Below the pieces are notes generated by a model. It saw only the letters and a program-made list of their open reading frames with translations. It was not told the origin of the DNA and did not search any database. A stretch of 38,966 bases of DNA, taken from positions 1-38,966 of the forward strand of contig NZ_JABULX010000036.1 of NCBI RefSeq assembly GCF_013328345.1. Reading direction: 5' to 3'. Positions 25,519-35,282 of this stretch are shown here, piece by piece. The stretch is from Marinifaba aquimaris. GTDB taxonomy: Bacteria > Pseudomonadota > Gammaproteobacteria > Enterobacterales > Alteromonadaceae. The position numbers were made by a program, and so were the translations under genes. Position 1 is the stretch's first letter; each line of letters opens with the position of its first letter.

Positions 25519-25759
25519 CGTCTTCTTTTAACCACTCCAATTGAGTAAACCCTAATCGCTTGATTTCTGCCTGTCTGAAATTTCTCAAAGCAGATTTGTC
25601 ACGTGTCGTGTATTCAAGCGCTTGCTCCATAGATAAAAATTTTTGAATATCTAAATCTTCCGCAGCAGCAACGGCCTCAAACATATCTCGATATTTATCA
25701 AAACTAAAGCTGATCGTCTTTTGTTCATTTTTATAGGTATATACTATCTTGCGTGGCAA
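25511..25759 (-). CDS. DUF2960-like small protein
   Basis: A protein of 82 residues with strand-forming VYTYKNEQKTISFSFDKYRDMFEAVAAAEDLD and a C-terminal FRQAEIKRLGFTQLEWLKEDDE. It resembles the DUF2960 family of Vibrio and relatives (from memory); function unknown. The start is a TTG with a strong AAGGAG ribosome-binding sequence 7 bases upstream (25767-25772); there is no ATG near the N-terminus. It overlaps the GreA-like gene by 8 bases, suggesting coupled translation. It diverges from recC across a 134-base region. Confidence 0.65.
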   Translation of the reverse strand: MPRKIVYTYKNEQKTISFSFDKYRDMFEAVAAAEDLDIQKFLSMEQALEYTTRDKSALRNFRQAEIKRLGFTQLEWLKEDDE

Positions 25760-25812
25760 GGGACTTCTCCTTGAGGCTTAAATTTAATCTATCGCATTGA
25801 TTTGAGGTGTAA

Positions 25813-25824
25813 TTTATCGATAAA
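25813..25824. promoter_or_regulatory. 12-base perfect palindrome between the DUF2960-like gene and recC
   Basis: TTTATCGATAAA, a perfect dyad in the divergent promoter region. It may be an operator; short AT-rich palindromes also arise by chance. Confidence 0.3.
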
Positions 25825-25843
25825 CATAGCAATTTCAATTAAC

Positions 25844-25859
25844 ATTCATAGCTATGAAT
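25844..25859. promoter_or_regulatory. 16-base perfect palindrome 34 bases upstream of recC
   Basis: ATTCATAGCTATGAAT, two exact 8-base half-sites with no spacer. Its position just before the recCBD operon fits an operator overlapping a promoter. No known regulator consensus is recognised. Confidence 0.45.
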
Positions 25860-25893
25860 CTTCATATGCTAGTTTACCTCAGGAATTGAAAAT

Positions 25894-28800
25894 ATGTTGC
25901 ATATCTATCTGTCAAATCACTTAGAAAATTTATCAGTGATGTTATCAAAAGTATTGCAACACACTTTCGATTCAGTACTAGACTGCCAGCATATCTTGGT
26001 ACAAAACAAAGGTATGCAACATTGGCTACTGATGATGTTAGCCAAACAAAACGGCATCGCCATGAACCTCAAATTTGAGCCGCCTGCTGGTGCAATTTGG
26101 TCTATTTTGCGAGAACTCGATCCTAGTTTAAGCAAAGAGTCACCTTACAAATCATCAATTATGACGTGGCGAATTGATAAGCTATTGGCTGATGAACAAC
26201 TTATTGCAGACCCTGTGTTTGATACGATCCGAAATTACTGGATAGAAGAGGGCAAAACTAAAGCGGTAAAACGTTTCCAATTAGCTAAAACCATTTCGGA
26301 TTTATTTGAGCAGTATCAGATCTTTCGTCCTGATTGGATTATGAAGTGGTCCGATGGTGACTACGTGATGCCAAATACAGATACTCATGTTTGGCAAGCG
26401 CGTTTATGGCATGAATTAGTTAAACAAAACCCAAGACACCCAGTTGCTGAAATGCTTCGGCTACAAGCCATCATAGCCCAAGAAGATGTATTTAGGCCGA
26501 AACAACGTATCCTGTTTGGTTTTAACAGTCTTCCTCCACTTTGGTTAGATTTTTTTGCCCTTTTAGCAGAAAAACAAGATATGCATTTATTTTTGCTCAG
26601 TCCCTGTAATGAGTATTGGCAGGACATTCAAAGTGATAAACAGTTATTAAGGCAACGTGTTACTTGGTTAGATCATCAAACCGATTTAGATAGTCAGTTT
26701 TATGATTTGAGAAACCCATTACTCGCTTGTTTTGGTCAACACGGCCAAGCTTTTTTAAAGCTTTTATACACTAAGCCTCAAAATGAAATTTCAGCTTTTC
26801 AAACCCCTAAGCGCAACTCATTATTGCACTGTGTACAGCAAGATATTTTAACATTGACCGATAGAGGGGAGTCACCCGAGGCTAATCTTATCGATGACAG
26901 TATCATTTTTACCTCATCACATAGTGCACTTCGTGAAGTTCAAGCCTTACACGACTGGTTACTCGATCAATTTGCTGAAAACTCAGCATTAACGCCAAAA
27001 GATATTTTGGTTATGTGTCCATCAGTGGAAGATTATGCACCTTATATTCAAGCTGTATTTAACCAGCATGGGGTCGATAATAAAACGGCTATCCCTAGCT
27101 CGATTGCTGATCGTAGCTTTTCTTTTGACATGCCTTTAATTCAGCTTTTCAGTCAAATGCTGTCATTGCCAGAGCAACGATTTACCGTTAACCAAGTTAT
27201 TGAATGGCTCAGTACTCCGTATATCCAAGCAAAGTTTGGTTTCGAAACCCAAGACATTGACACCATTAGTTTATGGCTAAAAAATGCGGCTATTCACTGG
27301 GGTATAGATGGTGAGCAAAAATCACAATTTGATCTACCAGCCAACGATGATTATACCTGGCACCAGGGCTTAAAGCGTTTACTACTCGGTTACGCACATG
27401 GAGATGAGGCTATTGTCACTGATGATGATTTACTTTTATTACCAGATATCGAAGGGGACCATGCCGTTTTACTAGGTAAGCTCATGTACTTTATCGAAAC
27501 CTTAGCAATGCATGAAGTTCAGGTAACTAAAAATAAACCGCTCAAACAATGGCTCATTTATCTTAATCAACTCGTGGGCGATCTATTTGAATTAGCTGAT
27601 GACAGCTCCTTGGAATACCGAACCTTACTCAGTGCTATTGAAAGTTTGGAAAATAACTGTGTTCTTGCCGAAATTGATACACCAATAGAACACAGTATTA
27701 TTGTTGAATATTTTGAACAAGCATTTAATCAGCCGTTGCAAAGCCAACATTTTATGACAGGGCAGGTTACTTTTTGTTCATTAATCCCGATGCGTAGTAT
27801 TCCTTTTAAAATTATTGTTTTACTCGGTATGAATGATGGGGATTTCCCACGTTTAAAGGCTGCTAGTTCATTAGACTTGTTGGCTAATGATAAACCTAGG
27901 TTAGGCGATCGTTCAAGACGCAGCGATGATAGGTATCTATTTTTAGAGTGTCTACTATCAGCTAGAGAAAAGCTATACATCAGTTACCAAGGTAATCAAG
28001 TTAGAGACAATGCTGAGCGTCAACCCTCTAGTATTTTATTAGAGATGTTAGCGTACCTTAAAAAAGCTTATCACTTTGAAACATCTGAAATTAAACGAAC
28101 CGCACTTCAAGCATTCGATACTGGACAATACCTTGTCAATCAACCTAAAAGTTATCAAACAGGCTGGCTAAACCTTATTAAAAGAAGTTTGCAGGTTAAA
28201 AGCGATGATATGGCAACAATTTGTAATGTCACAGATGAGATCAATATTGGCCAGATGGTCAGTTATTATACCAACCCTGCTAAGTTTTATGCTGAGAACA
28301 CACTTAATCTGACTTTTTATGATGTCACCAAAGCCTTGTCCGATTCCGAACCTTTTGATACTGATCATTTAACACGTTATCAATTCCAGCAGGAATTAGT
28401 ACAGGGTCATATTAGAGGTGAAGAGCCGGACAAATTTATCGAGCAAATAAAAATGTCAGGGCAGTTACCTAATAACCCTTTAATCGATAATCTAGTTGAT
28501 GATTGGCAGCGTGTTGCCAAGCAATATGCTTCAAATTTATCGCAACAAGGCATTAACAACGTTGAGCTACTGCCTGGCCAGCACCTTTGCGAAATTAAAC
28601 AAAATAACTACCTAATTAAAGGTTATTTACCCATAGTCAGTGGGCTTGTAGATGATGCAGGTTGCAGAATTCAATTATTGTGGCGTTTGGCCGATGCAAA
28701 AGCTAAAGATATAATGAATTTATATTTGTTGCACCTGCTGGCCAATACCCAGGAACCGACATTATCTAAAGGTATTCATAGGGATAGTAAAAAAGAGCAA

Positions 28801-29160
28801 GGTAAAAACATCACCTTCAATCCGATAGACCAGCAGCAAGCTTGTAGCGAATTGGCCAAGTTAGTTAATCAATTTATACAAGGCAGTCACAGCGCTGAGT
28901 TAGTAGACTTTGAAATTGCACAAGTACATTTTGCTAAAGATAGAAAAAAGCAATTAAAACCCTTCACACAAAATAGCTTTGAAACGATTTGGCAACCTTC
29001 CAGGGGCGCCGGTCTGTGCGACGATCCTTATCGGCAATATTTTTGGCCTAAAGTACCACAGTGGCAAAGTGCTTGGTCAGACAACATCATGGATTTATAC
29101 AAGGGGTTATTTGATAACCTTACTATCAGTCATTACGAAATATCGGGTGTAGTTGAATAA
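25894..29160 (+). CDS. recC: RecBCD enzyme subunit RecC (exodeoxyribonuclease V gamma chain)
   Basis: The Chi-recognising, non-catalytic subunit of the RecBCD helicase-nuclease that processes double-strand ends for recombination. At 1088 residues it is close to E. coli RecC (1122). Family segments include VQNKGMQHWLLMMLAKQNGIAMNLKF near the N-terminus, TFCSLIPMRSIPFKIIVLLGMNDGDFPR in the middle, RLGDRSRRSDDRYLFLECLLSAREKLYISYQG, and the fingerprint SYYTNPAKFYAENTL. AGGA lies 9 bases before the ATG. Its stop overlaps the recB start by one base (TAATG). No ptrA gene intervenes between recC and recB, unlike in E. coli. Confidence 0.96.
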   Translation: MLHIYLSNHLENLSVMLSKVLQHTFDSVLDCQHILVQNKGMQHWLLMMLAKQNGIAMNLKFEPPAGAIWSILRELDPSLSKESPYKSSIMTWRIDKLLADEQLIADPVFDTIRNYWIEEGKTKAVKRFQLAKTISDLFEQYQIFRPDWIMKWSDGDYVMPNTDTHVWQARLWHELVKQNPRHPVAEMLRLQAIIAQEDVFRPKQRILFGFNSLPPLWLDFFALLAEKQDMHLFLLSPCNEYWQDIQSDKQLLRQRVTWLDHQTDLDSQFYDLRNPLLACFGQHGQAFLKLLYTKPQNEISAFQTPKRNSLLHCVQQDILTLTDRGESPEANLIDDSIIFTSSHSALREVQALHDWLLDQFAENSALTPKDILVMCPSVEDYAPYIQAVFNQHGVDNKTAIPSSIADRSFSFDMPLIQLFSQMLSLPEQRFTVNQVIEWLSTPYIQAKFGFETQDIDTISLWLKNAAIHWGIDGEQKSQFDLPANDDYTWHQGLKRLLLGYAHGDEAIVTDDDLLLLPDIEGDHAVLLGKLMYFIETLAMHEVQVTKNKPLKQWLIYLNQLVGDLFELADDSSLEYRTLLSAIESLENNCVLAEIDTPIEHSIIVEYFEQAFNQPLQSQHFMTGQVTFCSLIPMRSIPFKIIVLLGMNDGDFPRLKAASSLDLLANDKPRLGDRSRRSDDRYLFLECLLSAREKLYISYQGNQVRDNAERQPSSILLEMLAYLKKAYHFETSEIKRTALQAFDTGQYLVNQPKSYQTGWLNLIKRSLQVKSDDMATICNVTDEINIGQMVSYYTNPAKFYAENTLNLTFYDVTKALSDSEPFDTDHLTRYQFQQELVQGHIRGEEPDKFIEQIKMSGQLPNNPLIDNLVDDWQRVAKQYASNLSQQGINNVELLPGQHLCEIKQNNYLIKGYLPIVSGLVDDAGCRIQLLWRLADAKAKDIMNLYLLHLLANTQEPTLSKGIHRDSKKEQGKNITFNPIDQQQACSELAKLVNQFIQGSHSAELVDFEIAQVHFAKDRKKQLKPFTQNSFETIWQPSRGAGLCDDPYRQYFWPKVPQWQSAWSDNIMDLYKGLFDNLTISHYEISGVVE

Positions 29161-32100
29161 TGGAAGAACAAAAAAACATGCAACAACTCGATGCTGCAGA
29201 GATTCCACTTAATGGTAGTCATATTATTGAGGCCAGCGCTGGTACAGGGAAAACCTATAACATTACCCGCATTTATCTAAGATTGTTACTTGAAAAAAAA
29301 CTCAATGTTCAGCAAATATTGGTCGTTACTTTCACCCAAGCTGCTACACAAGAGCTCAAAGGAAGAATCAACAAAGAGCTAAGAGCAGCAATTTCGAAAT
29401 GGCATCAACCTACAGATGAATTAGATACGTTTTTTAAGTCACTCGTAAACAGTATCGATTTTGATGAAGCGAAAACAAGGCTCGATCATGCCATTTTACA
29501 TATGGATGAAGCGGCTATTTTTACTATTCATGGTTTCTGCTCTAGTGTACTGGCTGAACATAGTCTGCTTGCAAAAGTTAATTTTAATCTCAAGTTAACT
29601 ACCGATACGCAAGCAATCGTGATGCAAAGTATCGAAGATATGTACCGTAGACTTGCGCTAAATGAGCAAAGTTATAAAACTTTGGCAAGTAAGCACCCAA
29701 GTCCTCAACATTTTTATGCCAAATACCATGGTTTAATTACCAGCCAAACAAGTATTGAACATCAAAGTTTGGCATCAATTGAGCAAACGTTAAGTGAATT
29801 ACAAGCGCGCGCATTAGCTAGCATTAATGATGGTGCTGCTGTTATCGAATCAGTATTAGTCGATGGTGATAAGACACGTTTAGCACAATACGAGGCTATG
29901 CATTTATGGTTGTCTTATCCACTTGAGCAATTAACCACATTACCTATTGAACAAGATATTAAAAAATTCATTGATGGTCGAAGGTTCAGCCGCAAACCAG
30001 CAGATATCAAAGTACAACTAAAAGCCGCATTAGCACCATTAAATGAGCTGATCAAAGCTATTACGACATACCCTGCGGCATGTGATGATGTAAAAGCGAA
30101 TGAGTTAATAAAATCGCTTATTGATAAGATACGTTGTCAGGTATCTACACACAAAAATACGCTCAACCTCGTTGATTTTAACGATCTGATCACCCTGGTA
30201 TCTGAAGCTGTGGCCGATGAAAACAAGCGTGATTTGACATTAGCACTGGCAGATCAATACCCTGCAATATTAGTAGATGAATTCCAAGATACAGATGAAC
30301 AGCAATATCGAATATTCTCGACAATACACCAGTCAGTAGATAAACATTTATTCCTGATGATTGGCGACCCGAAACAAGCTATTTATCGCTTCAGGGGCGG
30401 GGATATCCATACTTATTTACTAGCCCGTTCACAAGCTCAGTATCAATGGGTAATGGACACCAACTATCGTTCAAGTGAACAGGTCGTAAATGCCTATAAC
30501 CGAGTATTTCTTGGTGAAGCTATCAATGAGACCTCTGAACAAATACAAACCAGCTTTAATGTATTTGGACAATCGATTGCTTATCAGGCAGTGAAAGCTC
30601 ATCACAAAGATTCTTTATTTGTGGTAGATGATGCAGAGCGTTCTGCGATGAATTTGATTTATTTTGGTGAAGTAGAGCCAGGAAAAGTTAATCCGGCCAG
30701 TTATCGACAACACATTGCTGATATTTTCGCTTTAGAAATATCTCGATTACTATCAGACAGGAACCCAATTAAACTGTCATCTGAAGGGCAATTAAGCAAA
30801 TTAGGTGTAAAGGATATAGCGATACTCGTTAGGGACAAAACAGAAGCTGTCGATATGCAACAAGCTTTGACAAAGCAAGGCTTAAATTCTGTTTATTTGA
30901 GTAACCGGGATAATATCTACACAACTGAACATGCCCAAGCTTTATACCGCTTTTTACAAGGTGTATGGCACCTGGATAACCAAGCGCTATTTATTACAGC
31001 GCTGGCTAGTCCATTTATCGGATTAGATGAAAATGCATTAATGCGGCTTAATCAAGATGAATATTTTTGGGAGACATGGCGAGATAAAATACTTGATTTA
31101 AAGCAAATCTGGCAAAAGCAAAGCTTGATCAGTATGTGCTTTGAGGCGCTATTCAAGCATAGTGTATTAAATCAAACTAACATTGAACGAGATTTAACCA
31201 ATTATCTTCACCTAATTGAGCTATTGCAAAAACAAGCGCAAAAGTTCTCTTCTATTCCTCAATTAATCGACTGGTTTGAGCAACAAATTAATCAGCCTGA
31301 ATACATCAGTGAATCAGAACTCAGGTTAGAAAGTGAAAAAGACCTTATCCAAATCACGACATTCCATGGTTCGAAAGGATTAGAATACCCGATTGTCTTT
31401 ATTCCTTTTGCTACTCGCTACAAAGAAAGCCGACGCCTCGATTATATGCAGTATTTCGATGCGGATACGGGCAATAACAAAGTATTTTTAGGTAATGCTG
31501 AACATATTTACCAAAAGTATTTAAATGAAACGCACCAAGAAGATGTGCGTTTGCTGTATGTGGCTATTACACGTGCAATTCACCGCTGTTATTTGGGTGT
31601 AACCCCTTTTGCTAATAACGAACTGTCACCTTTTGGTTTGTGTTTATCAAAACCAGATGATCTTAAACAAGCTTTACAACTTCTATGTGCTGATAATTCT
31701 AACTTGAGTGTTATTGACAGTGATGCAGTCAATGGCGAGGAAAAAATAGACAACATTGAGCAAGCAAAAGTTGATTTACAAGCGAAACAGTTTACTCATC
31801 AAATTGAAAAACATTGGCGCATGCACTCATTTTCAGCGATGACCAAAGATAAACATCACATTAGTGTACTAGAACATAAAGAATTAGATGAAGATGAACA
31901 GGGTAATGTTAATAAAATTGAAAGTAATCTGATTAATTTCCTATACCCAAAAGGAGCAAAACCTGGGTTAGTACTGCACGAAGCATTGGAAGATATGGAC
32001 TTTATCACACCTGAATGGACTCAGCTTACTGATAAAGTATTGTCTATCTACGGAGATAAAGACGACGCTGGAGATATAAGCGCAGTGACAGAATGGTTTA

Positions 32101-32660
32101 ATGCAATAATCCAAGCCCCACTTAATTCATCACAGTTTTGCCTGGCGCAATTAGCTTATGAAAAAACGCTCCGAGAGGTGACGTTTTATTTCCCAACTCA
32201 GCTCGGTTCAACTAAGCAAATCAACCAGATATTAAGCCAATGTCGAGGAGCTTCGGGAAATGATTACATCGAACATGTTAGTTCACAAAAGCTTGAAGGT
32301 ATGTTCAATGGTGTGATCGACTTAGTATTTGAGTTTGAAGGAAAGTACTATGTCGCTGATTACAAGTCTAATTTCTTAGGTGAATGTTTCTCTGATTACA
32401 ATTCAGAGAATATGAAATTAAGCATGGAATCGAGCTTTTATGACTTACAGTCTTTAATTTATTCCCTTGCGTTACATCAATATTTGAAACAAAGAATTGA
32501 AGATTACGATATTAATGAGCATTTAGGTGGTAGCTACTATCTTTTCCTAAGGGGGATGTCTAATCAAAGTGAGCACCAAGGTGCAGGTATATATTTCACT
32601 CCTAATCAACCTCAGGCCATTTTGGCATTGGAGTCAGCGTTTAACGGAGTAGATGCTTAA
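29160..32660 (+). CDS. recB: RecBCD enzyme subunit RecB (exodeoxyribonuclease V beta chain)
   Basis: The 3'-5' helicase and nuclease subunit of RecBCD, 1166 residues (E. coli 1180). The UvrD-type helicase motifs are visible: Walker A ASAGTGKT (25-32), the VDEFQDTD motif II, GDPKQAIYRFRGGD (motif III), HGSKGLEYPIVFIPF (motif V) and VRLLYVAITRA (motif VI). The C-terminal nuclease keeps D1054, D1067 and K1069 in GVIDLVFEFEGKYYVADYK, with the same 13- and 2-residue spacing as E. coli D1067, D1080 and K1082. It overlaps recC and recD by one base each, so the operon is translationally coupled. Confidence 0.97.
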   Translation: MEEQKNMQQLDAAEIPLNGSHIIEASAGTGKTYNITRIYLRLLLEKKLNVQQILVVTFTQAATQELKGRINKELRAAISKWHQPTDELDTFFKSLVNSIDFDEAKTRLDHAILHMDEAAIFTIHGFCSSVLAEHSLLAKVNFNLKLTTDTQAIVMQSIEDMYRRLALNEQSYKTLASKHPSPQHFYAKYHGLITSQTSIEHQSLASIEQTLSELQARALASINDGAAVIESVLVDGDKTRLAQYEAMHLWLSYPLEQLTTLPIEQDIKKFIDGRRFSRKPADIKVQLKAALAPLNELIKAITTYPAACDDVKANELIKSLIDKIRCQVSTHKNTLNLVDFNDLITLVSEAVADENKRDLTLALADQYPAILVDEFQDTDEQQYRIFSTIHQSVDKHLFLMIGDPKQAIYRFRGGDIHTYLLARSQAQYQWVMDTNYRSSEQVVNAYNRVFLGEAINETSEQIQTSFNVFGQSIAYQAVKAHHKDSLFVVDDAERSAMNLIYFGEVEPGKVNPASYRQHIADIFALEISRLLSDRNPIKLSSEGQLSKLGVKDIAILVRDKTEAVDMQQALTKQGLNSVYLSNRDNIYTTEHAQALYRFLQGVWHLDNQALFITALASPFIGLDENALMRLNQDEYFWETWRDKILDLKQIWQKQSLISMCFEALFKHSVLNQTNIERDLTNYLHLIELLQKQAQKFSSIPQLIDWFEQQINQPEYISESELRLESEKDLIQITTFHGSKGLEYPIVFIPFATRYKESRRLDYMQYFDADTGNNKVFLGNAEHIYQKYLNETHQEDVRLLYVAITRAIHRCYLGVTPFANNELSPFGLCLSKPDDLKQALQLLCADNSNLSVIDSDAVNGEEKIDNIEQAKVDLQAKQFTHQIEKHWRMHSFSAMTKDKHHISVLEHKELDEDEQGNVNKIESNLINFLYPKGAKPGLVLHEALEDMDFITPEWTQLTDKVLSIYGDKDDAGDISAVTEWFNAIIQAPLNSSQFCLAQLAYEKTLREVTFYFPTQLGSTKQINQILSQCRGASGNDYIEHVSSQKLEGMFNGVIDLVFEFEGKYYVADYKSNFLGECFSDYNSENMKLSMESSFYDLQSLIYSLALHQYLKQRIEDYDINEHLGGSYYLFLRGMSNQSEHQGAGIYFTPNQPQAILALESAFNGVDA

Positions 32661-34489
32661 TGAATCACTATATTTCTCGGCTCGAAGCATGTTTAGCCGA
32701 ATTAGCCGGTATTGAAGCGATAGATTTTTATCTTGCTCAGCGCTTGTGTCAGCGTTTAGCAGTAAAAGATGATGATATCAGCCTAATGATGCATCTAATC
32801 ATTCGATTATCACAGAGTGTACGAGAAGGCCACGCTTGTATTGATGTGGTGAACCTTGCTAATAAACAACCTTGGTTTAAGCAGTTAATCGATGAAAGTA
32901 CCGGGCTTTATCAATTCCCATCCGAGGTCAATATAATTTCGGTTTTAAATCAATATCGCGTTACACCAGATGATCAAGCTGAATTCGTATTTGATAGCCA
33001 TACTAAGCTTTTGTATCTTCGACGTTATTGGCAATTTGAAACCGAGCTGGCAACACTGGTTAACACTAAGCTCAGCGTCAGTAATTTAGATGAACAACAA
33101 ATTACTAAAGCCAATCAATTACTGAGTCATTTATTTGATCAATCATCCACAACTCAATTAGATTGGCAAAAAATTGCTGTCGCTAACTCCCTCGACCGTT
33201 CATTAGCCATCATCATCGGCGGCCCTGGAACAGGTAAAACGACTACCGTAGTGAAACTTTTAGCCACCTTATGTTCAATTAATGAAGAATTTAACATTGC
33301 ATTAGTCGCCCCAACGGGTAAGGCTGCGCAACGATTAAGTGAATCAATAATTAAAGCTAAACAAACGCTTAACGTAGATAATGCACTTAAAGATAAGGTT
33401 CCTGAGCAAGCAACTACCATACACAGATTATTAGGTATAGGCTCACAAGCACACAAACCTAAATTTAACAAAACACAGCGTTTAGATTACGACCTGATAC
33501 TCATTGACGAGGCGTCCATGGTTGATTTGGCACTGATGACGCGTTTATTCCGCGCTTTATCAGATAATACCCGTGTTTTATTGCTAGGTGATGCGGATCA
33601 ACTCCCTTCTGTTAGCACAGGCTCTGTCTTAGCTGATATTGCGCCAAGACCCATCAAAGGCTTCTCCCTATCTCGATGCCAATATCTTGATAAGTTAAAC
33701 GCCAATCCGCAATTAATTGATAACCATGCGTTGGATTTTTTAACCGAGTTAAAAGTCAGTTATCGATTCGATGAAAACTCTGGCATTGGACACTTAGCAA
33801 AAGCAACGTTATCAGGAGATTATCAAACAGCGTCAGCAATATTACTCGATACGGTTTATCAAGATATTTGCTATCAGCCACAACTAACTGAAGATACATT
33901 TAATCATTATGTCGATGCTTACATTGGTACAATATCCAATGCCGAATCGGTACAAATCGCATTTTCAAGATTAAATCAATTCAGATTCTTATGTGCGACA
34001 AGAGAAGGAGAGCAGGGTGTTGACCAAATCAATATCAAAGTTGAAGCAAGGCTTAAAAAGCTCAATAAAATAGCACGAGACAGTGATTATTTTTATCATG
34101 CTAAACCTATTATGATCACAGCCAATCACTATAATTTAAATTTGTACAATGGTGATATCGGCTTGATTTGGCATCATCAAGGAAAGTTAATGGTGGCATT
34201 TGAATCGAGTGAAGGTATCAGGTGGCTGAGTTTAAGTAGGCTACCTAAGCATGAAACCGTTTATGCGATGACGATACATAAAACCCAGGGTTCAGAGTTT
34301 GGTCACGTTGTGATTTTATTACCTGATTACTACTCAAGCATAATGTCACGCGAATTAATATACACAGGGCTTACACGTGCTAAATCCCAGCTCGCTATAT
34401 TTGGTGAAAATAGGCTTTTAAAGCAAGCTATTGAGCATAGAGTTGAACGCCAATCTGGTTTAGCGGCGAGGATCAAAAAAGCTCACTAA
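32660..34489 (+). CDS. recD: RecBCD enzyme subunit RecD (exodeoxyribonuclease V alpha chain)
   Basis: The fast 5'-3' helicase subunit of RecBCD, 609 residues (E. coli 608). Superfamily 1B helicase motifs: Walker A GGPGTGKT (187-194), VAPTGKAAQRL (motif Ia), LILIDEASMVD (motif II), LLLGDADQLPSVSTGSVL (motif III), and near the end YAMTIHKTQGSEF and YTGLTRAKSQLAIFG. The start overlaps the recB stop by one base. The stop codon lies within the bidirectional terminator that follows. Confidence 0.97.
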   Translation: MNHYISRLEACLAELAGIEAIDFYLAQRLCQRLAVKDDDISLMMHLIIRLSQSVREGHACIDVVNLANKQPWFKQLIDESTGLYQFPSEVNIISVLNQYRVTPDDQAEFVFDSHTKLLYLRRYWQFETELATLVNTKLSVSNLDEQQITKANQLLSHLFDQSSTTQLDWQKIAVANSLDRSLAIIIGGPGTGKTTTVVKLLATLCSINEEFNIALVAPTGKAAQRLSESIIKAKQTLNVDNALKDKVPEQATTIHRLLGIGSQAHKPKFNKTQRLDYDLILIDEASMVDLALMTRLFRALSDNTRVLLLGDADQLPSVSTGSVLADIAPRPIKGFSLSRCQYLDKLNANPQLIDNHALDFLTELKVSYRFDENSGIGHLAKATLSGDYQTASAILLDTVYQDICYQPQLTEDTFNHYVDAYIGTISNAESVQIAFSRLNQFRFLCATREGEQGVDQINIKVEARLKKLNKIARDSDYFYHAKPIMITANHYNLNLYNGDIGLIWHHQGKLMVAFESSEGIRWLSLSRLPKHETVYAMTIHKTQGSEFGHVVILLPDYYSSIMSRELIYTGLTRAKSQLAIFGENRLLKQAIEHRVERQSGLAARIKKAH

Positions 34490-34503
34490 AAAGTGAGCTT
34501 TTT
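34475..34503 (+). terminator. Bidirectional terminator between recD and the AP2-like gene
   Basis: AAAAAAGCTCACT-AAAA-AGTGAGCTTTTT: a 12-bp stem with A and T runs, overlapping the recD stop codon. It can end both convergent transcripts. Confidence 0.88.
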
Positions 34504-34505
34504 CT

Positions 34506-35132
34506 TTATGCAACTTCTACATTTTCTTCATCTTTTTGAAGTTGTACATCTTCGCTTAACGCTTCGCCTTTTCTACGGCGTTTTCTGACGACTTCAAAAG
34601 GAGGGGTACCAAACTCATATAATTTTAATTTGCGCCAACGACGATATTTATCGAAATTCATATCTTCGCCAAATTCATCCCATTCTTGCCTGAATTGAAT
34701 TGCTGTCCTGTATGCATGAAATTGCAAATCTGCATTGAAGTGAGTGTATCCCAGTGAAAATGTCTTCACTGCTGGTTTATCATTTTTTTTGTAGCTAACC
34801 CAATAAAACCTCTCGATTTCATTGCGACGCTTATCTAACTTTTCACGGTAACCAACACCGTTAAAGCCACAACTTGTACCATCCTTTGGCTTTCGAACTC
34901 TTCTTATCTTGCTGGTAGGATGTAAGGCTTTTAACTGCTTGTTGCGACTCATTGCCGCATCTAATGCCTTCTCAATTCCTCCCCATTGTTTATAAGAATA
35001 AAATCCACCTAAATCCTTTTTATTTCGAATGAAGCGCATTTGACAGCCAGTATCACATGGAAAACTTATACCATGCCCATCCTGAGTCAATTTTTGCTTA
35101 TATTCTTCTGGTATATATTCAGGTAGTGCCAA
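34506..35132 (-). CDS. Protein with two AP2-like DNA-binding domains (putative)
   Basis: A basic protein of 208 residues. Two segments look like tandem AP2-type domains, which are found in bacterial proteins as well as plant AP2/ERF factors: residues 19-66 (HGISF...MRFIRNKKDLGGFYSYKQWGGIEKALDAA) and 85-151 (CGFNGVGYREK...FYWVSYKKNDKPAVKTFSL...AYRTAIQFRQEW). A strongly basic stretch (163-188, with RRWRKLK and RKRRRKGE) and an acidic tail follow. DNA binding is likely; no HNH or GIY-YIG endonuclease motif is visible. The start is a TTG, with AAAAGAG about 9 bases upstream. It lies between recD (convergent) and sbcB (same strand, 150 bases upstream). Function unknown. Confidence 0.5.
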   Translation of the reverse strand: MALPEYIPEEYKQKLTQDGHGISFPCDTGCQMRFIRNKKDLGGFYSYKQWGGIEKALDAAMSRNKQLKALHPTSKIRRVRKPKDGTSCGFNGVGYREKLDKRRNEIERFYWVSYKKNDKPAVKTFSLGYTHFNADLQFHAYRTAIQFRQEWDEFGEDMNFDKYRRWRKLKLYEFGTPPFEVVRKRRRKGEALSEDVQLQKDEENVEVA

Positions 35133-35282
35133 AACTTAAATCTCTTTTAAAAGCTACTGTACAGCAAGATCAGCAATATATTAATTAATCTTAATAAACG
35201 ATTATATTTTTCTCAATGTTAATTACAAAGATATCGCAAATTGCGAACTTACAAAAATATATCATTAAACAGCTATTTTCAA

